A stretch of 64,000 bases of DNA from Pseudomonas sp. NKUCC02_KPG (GTDB taxonomy: Bacteria > Pseudomonadota > Gammaproteobacteria > Pseudomonadales > Pseudomonadaceae), in NCBI RefSeq assembly GCF_019345465.1, contig NZ_JAHKRC010000006.1, forward strand, positions 248,001 through 312,000, written 5' to 3'. Made by a program: the position numbers and the translations under genes. The notes under the pieces were generated by a model that made no database searches, was not told where the DNA came from, and worked only from the letters and a program-made list of their open reading frames with translations. Shown one piece after another: positions 45,178 to 53,872 of the stretch. How positions within the stretch are numbered: position 1 is the first letter of the stretch; the number at the start of each line of letters is the position of its first letter.

Positions 45178-46338
45178 TCAGGGCCGTGCGCCGACCTCGC
45201 AGGTTTGAGCGGTCCACGGTTTCACCTGCTCGCTCAGCGTCAGCCCCAGGCCCGGGCGGGTCGGTACCATCATCCGGCCGTCGCGGGTTTCCAGGCGTTC
45301 GTTGAACAGCGGCTCCAGCCATTCAAAATGTTCCACCCAAGGCTCGGTCGGATAGGCCGCCGCCAGGTGTACATGCAACTCCATGGCGAAGTGCGGTGCC
45401 AACATGAGTCCCGCCTGCTCGGCCATTGAAGCAACCTTCAGGTACGGCGTAATACCGCCTACCCGTGGTGCATCGGGCATCAAGAAGTCCGCACCGCGCA
45501 GTTTGATGAATTCGGCATGCTCGGCAACGCTGGTGAGCATTTCACCGGTGGCGATCGGCGTATCGAATTGTTGTGCCAACGCGGCATGACCTTCGGCGTC
45601 ATAGCAGTCCAGCGGTTCTTCGATCCAGATCAGGTTGTACTCTTCAAACTGACGGCACATGCGCTGGGCCGTCGGCCGATCCCATTGCTGGTTGGCATCA
45701 ACCATCAGGGGGAAATGCTCACCCAGGTGCTTGCGGACCGTACTGACGCGCTTGATGTCGAGCGCACAGTCCGGCTGCCCGACTTTTAGCTTGATCCCGC
45801 CGATGCCTTTCTCACGGGACAGGTCGGTGTTCTTCATCAATTGTTCAAGCGGAGTATGAAGAAAACCACCCGAGGTGTTGTAGCAACGCACCGAATCACG
45901 TTGGGCGCCAAGCAATCGGGCCAGTGACAGATTGGCGCGCTTGGCTTTCAAATCCCAGAGCGCCACGTCGAAGGCACCAATGGCCTGGGTCGACATGCCG
46001 CTGCGCCCGACCGACGCGCCCGCCCAGCACAGCTTGGTCCACAGTTTGGAAATGTCACTCGGGTTCTCGCCAATCAGGGCCGGTGCGATTTCCTTGGCGT
46101 GGGCAAACTGGCCTGGCCCCCCTGCCCGTTTGGAGTAACTGAAGCCAAGGCCGCTGTGACCATCGACCGTTTCGATTTCAGCAAACAGGATGGCGATCTC
46201 TGTCATCGGCTTTTGCCGACCGGTCAGCACCTTGGCATCACTGATGGGGTTGGCAAGCGGCAGAATGACCGAAGATACCCGAACCCAGGCAATGCGATCA
46301 TCGTCGGAGGATTTGACTGGATGTGGTTGTGCGAGCAT
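45178..46338 (-). CDS. L-talarate/galactarate dehydratase family
   Basis: 386 residues, enolase superfamily, mandelate racemase group. K183-L-K185 in GIKLKVG, D214 in VDANQQW, E240 in WIEEP, E266 in ATGEML and H316 in APHFAMELHVH are the base and metal residues. ANPISDAKVLTGRQKPMTEI and FSYSKRAGGPGQ match the talarate/galactarate dehydratase subgroup. The product is 5-keto-4-deoxyglucarate, the same as from glucarate. It follows the MFS gene (27-bp gap), so both answer to the LacI operators at 47813 and 47881. Confidence 0.88.
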   Translation of the reverse strand: MLAQPHPVKSSDDDRIAWVRVSSVILPLANPISDAKVLTGRQKPMTEIAILFAEIETVDGHSGLGFSYSKRAGGPGQFAHAKEIAPALIGENPSDISKLWTKLCWAGASVGRSGMSTQAIGAFDVALWDLKAKRANLSLARLLGAQRDSVRCYNTSGGFLHTPLEQLMKNTDLSREKGIGGIKLKVGQPDCALDIKRVSTVRKHLGEHFPLMVDANQQWDRPTAQRMCRQFEEYNLIWIEEPLDCYDAEGHAALAQQFDTPIATGEMLTSVAEHAEFIKLRGADFLMPDAPRVGGITPYLKVASMAEQAGLMLAPHFAMELHVHLAAAYPTEPWVEHFEWLEPLFNERLETRDGRMMVPTRPGLGLTLSEQVKPWTAQTCEVGARP

Positions 46339-46365
46339 GGCGCTCTCCTTGAGGGTGAAAAGAGA

Positions 46366-47736
46366 TCAGGTACGAAGGTGTGAGGAAGACGTTACTGGCG
46401 TGTCATCAACAGCAGTGGCTGGCGATTCCTGACAGTCATCCAGTTGCAGGCGCTTGAGGGGCCCGACGATAAACAGATAGGAAAACGCGCCCAGCAACCC
46501 CATGGCCGCGACATACATCAGCGCCACATCGAAAGAGCCCAGCTGGTTGATCATTACCCCGATGGCAATGGGCGTGACGATGCTGGCCAGGTTGCCGCAG
46601 AAGTTGAACATCGCGCCGCTGACCCCCATCGCCTTCGCCGGAGAGACGTCTCCAACGATGCACCAGCCCAGGTTGCCCACGCCCTTGGCAAAGAAGGCAA
46701 CCGACATCACGAGGATGACCAATGTGATCGATTGGGTGTAGTTGGCGACCATGATGCTGCTGGAGAGCAACAGGCCACAGATGATCGGCGTCTTTCGTGC
46801 GGCGGTGAGGCTGAAGCCTTTGCGCAACATCCAGTCCGACCACACACCGCCAATCATGCCGCCCAGGCAGCCGGCGATCGGTGGAATGGCCGCGACCAGG
46901 CCGACCTTGAGCATGGTCATGCCTTTGGCTTCGATCAGGTAAGTGGGGAACCAGGTCAGGAAGAACCAGGTAATCGATGTCAGGCAAAACTGCCCCAGGT
47001 AGATCCCCGCCATCATTCGGTTGCCACCGATGGCCTTCATGCGCTTCCAGCTGAACGGTGTTTTCACGTCACCGATGGTTGGCAAGCCACCCCCGGCTTC
47101 GATGTAGTCGATTTCAGCCTGGTTGGCGCGCTTGTCTTTACGCGGCTCCTGAACCATGCGGAACCACAGGAAGCCAATCAGGATACCGGCGCCCCCCGTC
47201 ACCCAGAACACGTGCTGCCAACCCCAGGTGCTGACCAGCCAGACCATCAATGGCGTGAACACGGCCAGGGCAAAATACTGCGCAGACTGGAACACCGCCG
47301 TCGCCAGGCCCCGCTCATTGCGCGGGAACCACATCACGGTCAGACGGTTGTTTGCCGGAAACGCCGGCGCTTCCGCCACGCCCATCATGAAGCGCAATAC
47401 AAACAGCGCGAGAAACGCCGAACTGAACAGGTCAACGTAGCCTTGCAGGAAGGTGAACAGCGACCAGATGATCAGGCTCAGCCCCAGGACAAGGCGTGAG
47501 CCGAACCGGTCGAGGATGATGCCGCCAGGCAGTTGCATCGAGGTATACGCCCAGCCGAAGGCCGAAAAGGCGATACCCATGGTCATGGCATCAAAACCGA
47601 GGTCTGCGCGCATGCTTGGGGCCGCGATAGACAGCGTGGCCCGGTCAACATAGTTGAATACGGTGACGATGAAGATCATCACCAGGATGAGATAGCGGAC
47701 ATTTGTCTTCGCTACCGATTGCGTAGGGTTGATCAC
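46366..47736 (-). CDS. MFS transporter, probable galactarate/talarate importer
   Basis: 456 residues, 12 helices; VFNYVDRATLSIAAPSMRAD and GVAEAPAFPANNRLTVMWFP are hallmarks of GudP/GarP-type aldarate:H+ symporters. First gene of the two-gene unit with the dehydratase; palindromic operators lie 77 and 145 bp upstream of the start. Confidence 0.88.
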   Translation of the reverse strand: MINPTQSVAKTNVRYLILVMIFIVTVFNYVDRATLSIAAPSMRADLGFDAMTMGIAFSAFGWAYTSMQLPGGIILDRFGSRLVLGLSLIIWSLFTFLQGYVDLFSSAFLALFVLRFMMGVAEAPAFPANNRLTVMWFPRNERGLATAVFQSAQYFALAVFTPLMVWLVSTWGWQHVFWVTGGAGILIGFLWFRMVQEPRKDKRANQAEIDYIEAGGGLPTIGDVKTPFSWKRMKAIGGNRMMAGIYLGQFCLTSITWFFLTWFPTYLIEAKGMTMLKVGLVAAIPPIAGCLGGMIGGVWSDWMLRKGFSLTAARKTPIICGLLLSSSIMVANYTQSITLVILVMSVAFFAKGVGNLGWCIVGDVSPAKAMGVSGAMFNFCGNLASIVTPIAIGVMINQLGSFDVALMYVAAMGLLGAFSYLFIVGPLKRLQLDDCQESPATAVDDTPVTSSSHLRT

Positions 47737-47812
47737 TATTATTTTCCTTATTGTGAGTACAGCGTTGAATCTGCGTTGCCCTTACAGCTCCTGATAGCGT
47801 GGTGATTGAGCA

Positions 47813-47828
47813 ATGATTGCGCAATCAT
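47813..47828. promoter_or_regulatory. LacI-type operator 1
   Basis: ATGATTGCGCAATCAT is a perfect 16-bp palindrome with the central CG of LacI/GalR-family sites, upstream of the MFS gene and next to a LacI-family gene. Confidence 0.8.
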
Positions 47829-47880
47829 CCATAGACTGGAAAAAGGCCCTGTCCAGTAGGGCCTTGGGCGGATATTACAC

Positions 47881-47894
47881 TGATTGCGCAATCA
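47881..47894. promoter_or_regulatory. LacI-type operator 2
   Basis: TGATTGCGCAATCA repeats the core of operator 1 exactly, with centres 67 bp apart, a distance suited to DNA looping by a tetramer or to two dimers around the promoter. Confidence 0.8.
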
Positions 47895-47933
47895 TTCAAC
47901 AGTGACCTTAATCAAAATATGCACATTCCGGGT

Positions 47934-48986
47934 TCAGGTGCTGGCGCGATCGATGAGGGTGAAACCGGTATCGATTCGTACGGGGTCATGGCTGCCCAGT
48001 GGGTGTTCAAAGCGCTCCAGCAGCGCTTGCGCCACCTGCAGGCCAATCTTCTTGCCATCGACGCTGACGGTCGACAATGCCGGGTAAACCTGAGCCGCAC
48101 TGCTCAAATCCCCGAAGCCCATGACCGCAAGATCAGCAGGCACCTGCATCCCGCGACTGGCGGCTTCAGCCAGCACCCCTTGCGCAACAGTATCCGAGCT
48201 GCACACCACGATATCCGGCTGCACTGGGCGCCCAAGCAGGCGTCGCAGCCCTTCCCTGCCGACTTCAAGTGTGGCGGGTGGCGCCAAGACTTCCATAGGC
48301 ACTTGTTCAATACCCAGGCGTTTCAGTTCGCCAATCAGACTGTTGCAACGGCGCAGGCCACGGGGGTCACTGATTGTGACCACGGAGAAACGCTTATAGC
48401 CCTTCTTGACCAAATGGCGTGCGGTCTCCTCCCCCACCTTTTCGTGGGAGAAACCGATGAGCATGTCCAGAGGATCTTCACTCAGGTCCCACGCCTCAAC
48501 CAGCGGGATGCCCGCCTGCGCCAGCCGCAAACGGCTGGACTCGGTATGGAGTGTGCCGGTCAGGACAATGCCATCCGGGCGCCGCCCGAGCACCGCTTCG
48601 AGCAGCCTTTCTTCTTCTTCGGCAGAGTAGCCCGTCAAACCCAGCAAGGTCTGGTAGCCCGCTTGAGTCAAGCGATCCATCAGTGCCTGCACGGTGTCGG
48701 CAAAAATCGAGTTGGCAATGGTCGGCAGGAAAATCGCCACCAGTCGGCTTTTATTGCTCGCCAGCCCACCCGCCAGCATGTTCGAGACGTACCCGGTCTG
48801 TCGCACGGCTTCACGCACTTTGTCTCGCGTCTGTTCGGTGACCAATTCCGGTCGATGCAGTGCCCTTGAAACAGTCATGGGCGAAACGCCGGCAACCTTG
48901 GCAACATCGATCAAGGTAAGGCTGGCCCCCTTCTTGGGTGCTGTGATCGATCGCTCGGTAGCGGGTGCTGCTGGTTTTTTTGCCAT
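47934..48986 (-). CDS. LacI-family repressor of the galactarate genes
   Basis: 350 residues from the ATG at 48986; a longer frame to 49082 adds a leader not typical of the family. The helix-turn-helix is LTLIDVAKVAGVSPMTVSRA followed by LHRPELV, after a Lys/Ala-rich N-terminal extension of about 25 residues. The periplasmic-binding-like sensor domain follows (VAIFLPTIANSIFADTVQAL; VMGFGDL). It lies directly upstream of the MFS and dehydratase genes on the same strand. Operator palindromes lie in the gap downstream and related half-sites before its own start, pointing to repression of transporter and enzyme plus autoregulation. Confidence 0.88.
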   Translation of the reverse strand: MAKKPAAPATERSITAPKKGASLTLIDVAKVAGVSPMTVSRALHRPELVTEQTRDKVREAVRQTGYVSNMLAGGLASNKSRLVAIFLPTIANSIFADTVQALMDRLTQAGYQTLLGLTGYSAEEEERLLEAVLGRRPDGIVLTGTLHTESSRLRLAQAGIPLVEAWDLSEDPLDMLIGFSHEKVGEETARHLVKKGYKRFSVVTISDPRGLRRCNSLIGELKRLGIEQVPMEVLAPPATLEVGREGLRRLLGRPVQPDIVVCSSDTVAQGVLAEAASRGMQVPADLAVMGFGDLSSAAQVYPALSTVSVDGKKIGLQVAQALLERFEHPLGSHDPVRIDTGFTLIDRAST

Positions 48987-49075
48987 GAAGATTTCCGAAT
49001 CTGAAGCCCAGAAGAGGATGCTACGTGCGATGCATGCTGTTTGCTGGCCGAATTTACCAAAGGCCGGCACATAAT

Positions 49076-49108
49076 CAATCATTTCATCCTTAAGGGATTA
49101 AATGATTG
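49076..49108. promoter_or_regulatory. Inverted half-sites before the LacI gene
   Basis: CAATCATTT at 49076-49084 and AAATGATTG at 49100-49108 are exact reverse complements and carry the same CAATCAT/ATGATTG half-sites as operators 1 and 2, but spread apart by 15 bp. Candidate autoregulatory site. Confidence 0.5.
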
Positions 49109-49225
49109 GAATAGAACCTGGATTATCTTCCATTCGAACTCTGTCTAGAGTGGCAGCAATACTGTTTGCCGGTTTGGATGACCCGGCAGGCGCAAACCAT
49201 TCATTAACGACAGAGGCTTCTGATC

Positions 49226-49666
49226 ATGGACATCTATCTCAAAGAACTGTTAGACCGCGAACAAATCCGCAGCCTTAGAACGCTCTACGCGCACTTGCTC
49301 GACGGCAATAACATTGCCGCACTCGACCAGGTCTTCTCCGCAGATGCGGTAGTGGAGGTCACTGTCGGCAAGATGGAGGGTATCGAGGCTATACAGTCAG
49401 GTCTCAATGACGCGTTCAAATTGTACGATCGAGATCATCGAGAAAATTATCCCTTCATGCATGCGATCACCAACCACTGGGTCCAGCTCACGGGGCCGGA
49501 TACCGCACAAGGCCGCTGCTACTTGATCGACTTCGAAACGGCCTCAAAACCTGACCCTAACCCGTTGTTGCTGCTTGGTATCTACGCGGATGAGTACACA
49601 CGTATCGACGGCGAATGGCGCATTACCCACACCCGCCTGGAAGTCGTCTGGCCGGCAGGCAGCTGA
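49226..49666 (+). CDS. SnoaL/NTF2-like small enzyme or binding protein
   Basis: 146 residues with the cone-shaped NTF2-like pattern: LDREQIRSLRTLYAHLLDGN, then DQVFSADAVVEV and HAITNHWVQLTGPDTAQGRC. Related proteins are polyketide cyclases, dehydratases or isomerases. The start follows ACGACAGAGGC with ATG at 49226. Lies alone between a LacI gene and a LysR gene. Substrate unknown. Confidence 0.75.
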   Translation: MDIYLKELLDREQIRSLRTLYAHLLDGNNIAALDQVFSADAVVEVTVGKMEGIEAIQSGLNDAFKLYDRDHRENYPFMHAITNHWVQLTGPDTAQGRCYLIDFETASKPDPNPLLLLGIYADEYTRIDGEWRITHTRLEVVWPAGS

Positions 49667-49748
49667 CTGCGTTAGCAAAGGCATTATCTGTGTATGATCG
49701 GACGATAAAACGGGTTAAATCCCATGTATTACAGAACTGGACTCCATA

Positions 49749-50669
49749 ATGACGGACAACACCTTTGACGGTATTCGGGAGTTCGTAGCCGCCGCACAGC
49801 TACTCAGTTTTACAGCCGCCGGGCTTGAACTTGGCGTGACCAGCTCCGCAGTGGGAAAAAGCGTGAGCCGCCTGGAAGCGCGACTGGGGGTCAAGCTGTT
49901 GCATCGTACAACCCGCCGTTTGACGCTCACTCAAGAAGGAGAAACCTACCTGGCGAGCTGCTTGCGGGTGATGGACGAACTGGCTGAAACCCAGGGCCTG
50001 CTGACTACAGGACAGCAAGAACCCATCGGTCGCCTGCGGGTTGATCTGCCTGCGACCTTTGGCCGACGTCACATCCTGCCTACCCTGATCGATATGTCTG
50101 TTCGATACCAAAAGCTCGATCTGTCGGTCAGCTTCAGTGAGCGGCTGGTGGATATCGTCAACGATGGCATCGATCTCGTGGTGAGAATCGGAACCTTGAA
50201 AGACGATGGGGACATAGTGGCTCGAAAACTGGGCAGCCAATGCTTGTTGATCTGTGCAACGCCAGACTACCTGGCCAGACACGCAGCACCTCAAAATCGA
50301 AACGACCTTCTGCAACATGACTGCATCGTAGGCTGGCGTAACGGCACCCGGAAAACCTGGATGTTGATTGATGAAAATGGCCAGACATTTGAGCAAGAGG
50401 TGCGCGTCAAACATGAGATAGGGGACGGTGAGATGATGCTGAAGATCACCCTCGCAGGCGGAGGACTCGCCCAACTCCCCACCTGGCTGGTTCAGGACTC
50501 AATCGAACAGGGTGCACTGGTTCCTGTTCTTGAACGTTACGCTGGCGCCGAGATGCCCATCCATGTGATCTGGCCACGAACACGGTACATTCAACCGAAG
50601 ATCAGAATGATCGTTGATGAACTGTTGGCACTGGCCCAGCGGGATCCAATCATTTTCAGGCCCGACTAG
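49749..50669 (+). CDS. LysR-family regulator
   Basis: 306 residues. Helix-turn-helix region: FVAAAQLLSFTAAGLELGVT, then SSAVGKSVSRLEARLGVKLL and HRTTRRLTLTQEGE, of the CrgA/PA-type subgroup. It is 82 bp after the NTF2-like gene and converges with the Old Yellow Enzyme gene, either of which may be its target. Confidence 0.88.
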   Translation: MTDNTFDGIREFVAAAQLLSFTAAGLELGVTSSAVGKSVSRLEARLGVKLLHRTTRRLTLTQEGETYLASCLRVMDELAETQGLLTTGQQEPIGRLRVDLPATFGRRHILPTLIDMSVRYQKLDLSVSFSERLVDIVNDGIDLVVRIGTLKDDGDIVARKLGSQCLLICATPDYLARHAAPQNRNDLLQHDCIVGWRNGTRKTWMLIDENGQTFEQEVRVKHEIGDGEMMLKITLAGGGLAQLPTWLVQDSIEQGALVPVLERYAGAEMPIHVIWPRTRYIQPKIRMIVDELLALAQRDPIIFRPD

Positions 50670-50761
50670 GTGTATCCGATGGAGACACCCTGCCAGATGC
50701 GGGGCAACACTTCCCGGATGAAACCCGAGAACTGTTGTCCCGCATGCATCATGAATCGTGA

Positions 50762-51865
50762 CTATTCGACAGATTCATACACTGGGTAATCGACATAGCC
50801 TTTTTTACCGCTGTTGCCGTAGAACGTTGATCGATCAGGTGTTGCGAGGGGCCAGCCGTTCTTCATTCGCTCCACCAGGTCGGGGTTTGCAATGAACGGG
50901 CGACCGAAAGCGATTAAATCCAGCTCCCCGGATTCAAGGGCACGTTCTGCAGACTCGCGATCAAAGCCGCCAGCAGCGATCAACGTACTCCGGAATGTTT
51001 CACGAAAACTCCTCGCAAATCCGTCAGGCATGCCCTCCGCACCAATGGTCAACTGATCGCTCAAATGGACGTAGGCGATATCCCGCTGTTGAACCTCGCG
51101 GGCGACTTCAACCCAGGTTTGGGCCTCATCGTCGAACGGAGCCATGTCGAAGAGACGGCCAAATGGAGAAATACGCACACCTACTTTGGCGCGGCCTACC
51201 TCCTGGGCAACCGCATCGATGGTTTCCAGCAGCAAACGGATTCTGTTCTGAATCGAACCGCCGTAATGGTCTGTGCGATCGTTGACCGTTGGGTTGATGA
51301 ACTGTTCGAACAAATACCCGTTAGCGCCATGAATTTCGACGCCATCGAAACCGGCTTCCATCGCTTTGCGAGCAGCCTGGACAAAGTCATTCGTGATGCC
51401 CGGGATTTCCTCTGTAGACAGCGCTCGCGGAACACTGGCCTGGATCGGACCTGGCTCATATTCCTCGTTGTAGGCATAGGCCAGGGAGTTGGCCGCGTGT
51501 TTATGGCTCGATGAAACAGGCGCCCCGCCGTCTGGCTGTAACGTCGTATGGGACACACGGCCCACGTGCCAGAGTTGGGCGAAAATTTTACCGCCTTCTT
51601 CATGGACTGCCCGGGTTACGCGCTTCCATCCCTCAACCTGTTCCTGATTGTAAAGACCGGGGTTGAAGAGATAGCCCCGTCCCTGAATAGAAACAGGAAC
51701 ACCTTCACTGACGATAAGGCCGGCGCCAGCTCGCTGGCGGTAGTAAAGCACTGTCAAGTCATCGGGAATGTCATTTAGCGCACGCGCGCGAGTCATCGGA
51801 GCCATGACGACGCGATTTTTCAACGTAAGACCGCAAAGCGTGAAGGGCGAAAAAAGAATACTCAT
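50762..51865 (-). CDS. Old Yellow Enzyme family alkene reductase
   Basis: 367 residues from the ATG at 51865 with GAGGCCTCC before it; a longer frame to 51910 is not needed. FMN TIM barrel: LFSPFTLCGLTLKNRVVMAP, MTRARA, EIHGANGYLFEQFINPTVND and RTDHYGGSIQNR are the NemA/xenobiotic reductase signatures, with substrate-binding His in HGAN. It reduces activated C=C bonds of electrophiles such as maleimides with NAD(P)H. Commonly controlled by a TetR or LysR protein responding to electrophiles. Confidence 0.9.
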   Translation of the reverse strand: MSILFSPFTLCGLTLKNRVVMAPMTRARALNDIPDDLTVLYYRQRAGAGLIVSEGVPVSIQGRGYLFNPGLYNQEQVEGWKRVTRAVHEEGGKIFAQLWHVGRVSHTTLQPDGGAPVSSSHKHAANSLAYAYNEEYEPGPIQASVPRALSTEEIPGITNDFVQAARKAMEAGFDGVEIHGANGYLFEQFINPTVNDRTDHYGGSIQNRIRLLLETIDAVAQEVGRAKVGVRISPFGRLFDMAPFDDEAQTWVEVAREVQQRDIAYVHLSDQLTIGAEGMPDGFARSFRETFRSTLIAAGGFDRESAERALESGELDLIAFGRPFIANPDLVERMKNGWPLATPDRSTFYGNSGKKGYVDYPVYESVE

Positions 51866-52036
51866 GGAGGCCTCTGAAGTGGAGCGCTTCGAAGCGCCGG
51901 GAGGAGCCAATATACTCAGTCTCTCCTGTTCGATAATCCACGTTGAATTCCAATCATTGTGGAATGTGGGTCTGAAATCTAATAGGCGTTACGGCAAGCC
52001 CAGCTGACGTGGAACGGTTACTCTGAGCGGGACTGA

Positions 52037-52369
52037 TCAGATGTGAGTTTTCTTTCGTGAAAACCAGCGCTTAGGCTCGTATTGAGTGGGAACACAGCAT
52101 GTGTGCAGGAAAATACTTACAAATGCGATCCATCCAACTGCATCATTATTTTGAAGGATAGGTTTTAGTGCAGGAAAAATAAGATCATATCCATATTTAA
52201 CGGTACTCATATGAAATGACCCGAAGAAGATAGTCAGAGATAAGCATATAAAAAACCATCTCCATTTGAACCGTTCGCCAGAATAAAATCTCGATAGAAA
52301 ATATAAGGAAGTGAGTACCGCCAAAGAGAGCACTAGATACACGACTGACGTTACAGTGCTATTTATCAT
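52037..52369 (-). CDS. Small membrane protein, candidate immunity protein
   Basis: 110 residues from the ATG at 52369 (MINSTVTS), preceded by GGAG, overlapping the end of the DUF4225-like gene by 11 bp. Three hydrophobic segments lie near residues 8-27, 37-52 and 80-97. A short multi-helix protein directly after a candidate type VI effector is the usual place and shape of an immunity protein for an inner-membrane-acting toxin. AT-rich like the two genes before it. Function inferred from position only. Confidence 0.65.
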   Translation of the reverse strand: MINSTVTSVVYLVLSLAVLTSLYFLSRFYSGERFKWRWFFICLSLTIFFGSFHMSTVKYGYDLIFPALKPILQNNDAVGWIAFVSIFLHTCCVPTQYEPKRWFSRKKTHI

Positions 52370-53081
52370 TAGCCTTGTACTCCATGTACATTGATCTGCC
52401 TGTAACGCTATCACTAACCCCTTCAAATGCAAGTGCGCTACTGCCCATTGTCTTATACGCCCTTATATAATCAGTGTTGATATATCTAAACAGGCGCCAA
52501 GCATCTGGCTTTAATGCCATTCTCACGACGCCATATGCAGAAAGTCCTAAATCAACAGTGCCATAAGCCATATTTCCTTCAAATGCGCCGCCACCGAGTA
52601 GCTCGGCACCCTCCTGATAAACTTTCCTGATAGGACCTCGGGTGTCAGAACGGTTTTTTATAAGGTTACGTCCGTTCTCATAGAGGTTATTAGCGCCATG
52701 TGCGATCAAGGGGACACCTACTAATAGGCACAACGTACCGGCTGAACCGTAGCAGATGCCTGCTCCTGTTGCGATTTGAAATGCCCCGGCAATAGCTCCC
52801 ACGCCTTTTTGAGCAATCTCAAATGACTGGCTCAGCAGGCTACTCTGTTCGTTTTTGAGTTCCAGTAGACCCTGCTCAGGGCTTTTTTTACCCTGTGAAA
52901 CATCATCAACAATGCTTTTGGCATAATAAGCGACTTCGCGGTTGAATTGTAAACGCAGCGTGCCGTCTTTAATGTGTCTTACGCCTAATGTACTGGCTTG
53001 GCTTCCAAGTTTTCCAGCTGCGGCACTGACCATCCAATAGTCACAGCTACCAGGCATGCAACTTTCGGGTGTTGGTTTCAT
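52359..53081 (-). CDS. DUF4225-like protein, candidate type VI effector
   Basis: 240 residues, start overlapping the Hcp stop as ATGA. A glycine-rich hydrophobic pair of segments (VGAIAGAFQIATGAGICYGS, then TLCLLVGVPLIAHGANNLYE) is followed by NGRNLIKN, GPIRKVYQEGAELLG and a C-terminal SSALAFEGVSDS. This arrangement is what I know from DUF4225 proteins encoded behind hcp genes. The hydrophobic core suggests membrane insertion. Expected to be carried by or with Hcp into a neighbouring cell; the small membrane protein next to it would protect the producer. No catalytic motif is visible. Confidence 0.7.
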   Translation of the reverse strand: MKPTPESCMPGSCDYWMVSAAAGKLGSQASTLGVRHIKDGTLRLQFNREVAYYAKSIVDDVSQGKKSPEQGLLELKNEQSSLLSQSFEIAQKGVGAIAGAFQIATGAGICYGSAGTLCLLVGVPLIAHGANNLYENGRNLIKNRSDTRGPIRKVYQEGAELLGGGAFEGNMAYGTVDLGLSAYGVVRMALKPDAWRLFRYINTDYIRAYKTMGSSALAFEGVSDSVTGRSMYMEYKANDK

Positions 53082-53563
53082 TCGTTATTTCCCCACGTGC
53101 TATATCCACTGGTACCAGCAACGTGGTGGATCCACGTGATGTCTCGGTAACGGATTGCTACATGTTCTTGTGGCTCGGCGTCGTGCTCCAAAATAGCGTG
53201 GGGCATTTCAAGTGTCAGGTTGGCTATAATTCCGCCTGTGATCGAAACAGAATAGAATTTTTCCTGCAGGCCAAAAGAGGACACTCGATAAAAACTGATT
53301 GTGCAGTTTATTTCCTCTCTGGATGAGAGTGCTTGAGCTAACAGTGGAGATGATTTGTCAACATTTTTGGTGATAAGAATTGGGCTGTGTGTTGGCTTAT
53401 CGATATTTCCAATGTTGATCATGTTGTGGGTGTAAGACAACACCATAATTTCGTCGGCATAACCGGTCTGACATTTATTGCCAATAGATTCCTGGGTTGA
53501 ACAACCTGCTGAAATAAGTCCTTGAGCCTTGCCGGTGATCGTCATGTAACCATGATTAGCCAT
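53078..53563 (-). CDS. hcp: Hcp-family type VI secretion tube protein
   Basis: 161 residues. MANHGYMTITGKAQGLISAG, then CSTQESIGNKCQTGYADEIM, VLSYTHNMIN, and near the C-terminus EHVAIRYRDITWIHHVAGT are the Hcp hallmarks of the enterobacterial/pseudomonad EvpC/HcpA group. AAAGGAG precedes the ATG. No other type VI core gene (tssB, tssC, vgrG, clpV) is in the window, so this is an orphan effector cassette relying on a secretion apparatus elsewhere. Effectors of this kind travel inside the Hcp ring. Confidence 0.93.
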   Translation of the reverse strand: MANHGYMTITGKAQGLISAGCSTQESIGNKCQTGYADEIMVLSYTHNMINIGNIDKPTHSPILITKNVDKSSPLLAQALSSREEINCTISFYRVSSFGLQEKFYSVSITGGIIANLTLEMPHAILEHDAEPQEHVAIRYRDITWIHHVAGTSGYSTWGNNE

Positions 53564-53872
53564 ATATACCGCTCCTTTTAGTCAGCCGAACATCTTATTG
53601 CAAGAGTTTCAGGCGCGCCGTAGGACATTTCTTAAAGTCATATCAGAAATATGCCAAATTCTTACCGGCGGCTTGGCTAAATTCCTGACTAGATAACTCT
53701 GCGGGTTCATCGCGAAACCGAGATACGCAATTGTTCTATCCAGGAAAAGTCCAGGAGCAGGGCTATCTGCGCAATTCCAAGTATTCTGAAATGTTGAATC
53801 TGAATTACAGGTATGAATCATGGATGCGCCCCGCTGGGAGGCGCATTTTTGGATTGCACTGCCTGCAGTGAT
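53564..53872. other. Intergenic region before hcp
   Basis: 309 bp holding the promoter of the Hcp cassette and the hairpin at 53824-53850. A 70-codon minus-strand frame inside it has no start context or recognisable product. Confidence 0.4.
53824..53850 (+). terminator. Terminator-like hairpin
   Basis: ATGCGCC at 53824-53830 pairs with GGCGCAT at 53840-53846 and is followed by T residues on the plus strand. Both flanking genes run on the minus strand, where the U-tract is missing, so its use is unclear. Confidence 0.4.

Noticed and set aside
46444..47499. A 351-codon plus-strand frame opposite the MFS gene
   Set aside because: It lies wholly inside a clear MFS transporter on the other strand, and its Gln, His, Asp and Arg-rich product is the usual mirror of membrane-protein codons.
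53609..53821. A 70-codon minus-strand frame upstream of hcp
   Set aside because: No ribosome site, no recognisable product, and it fills a promoter region.
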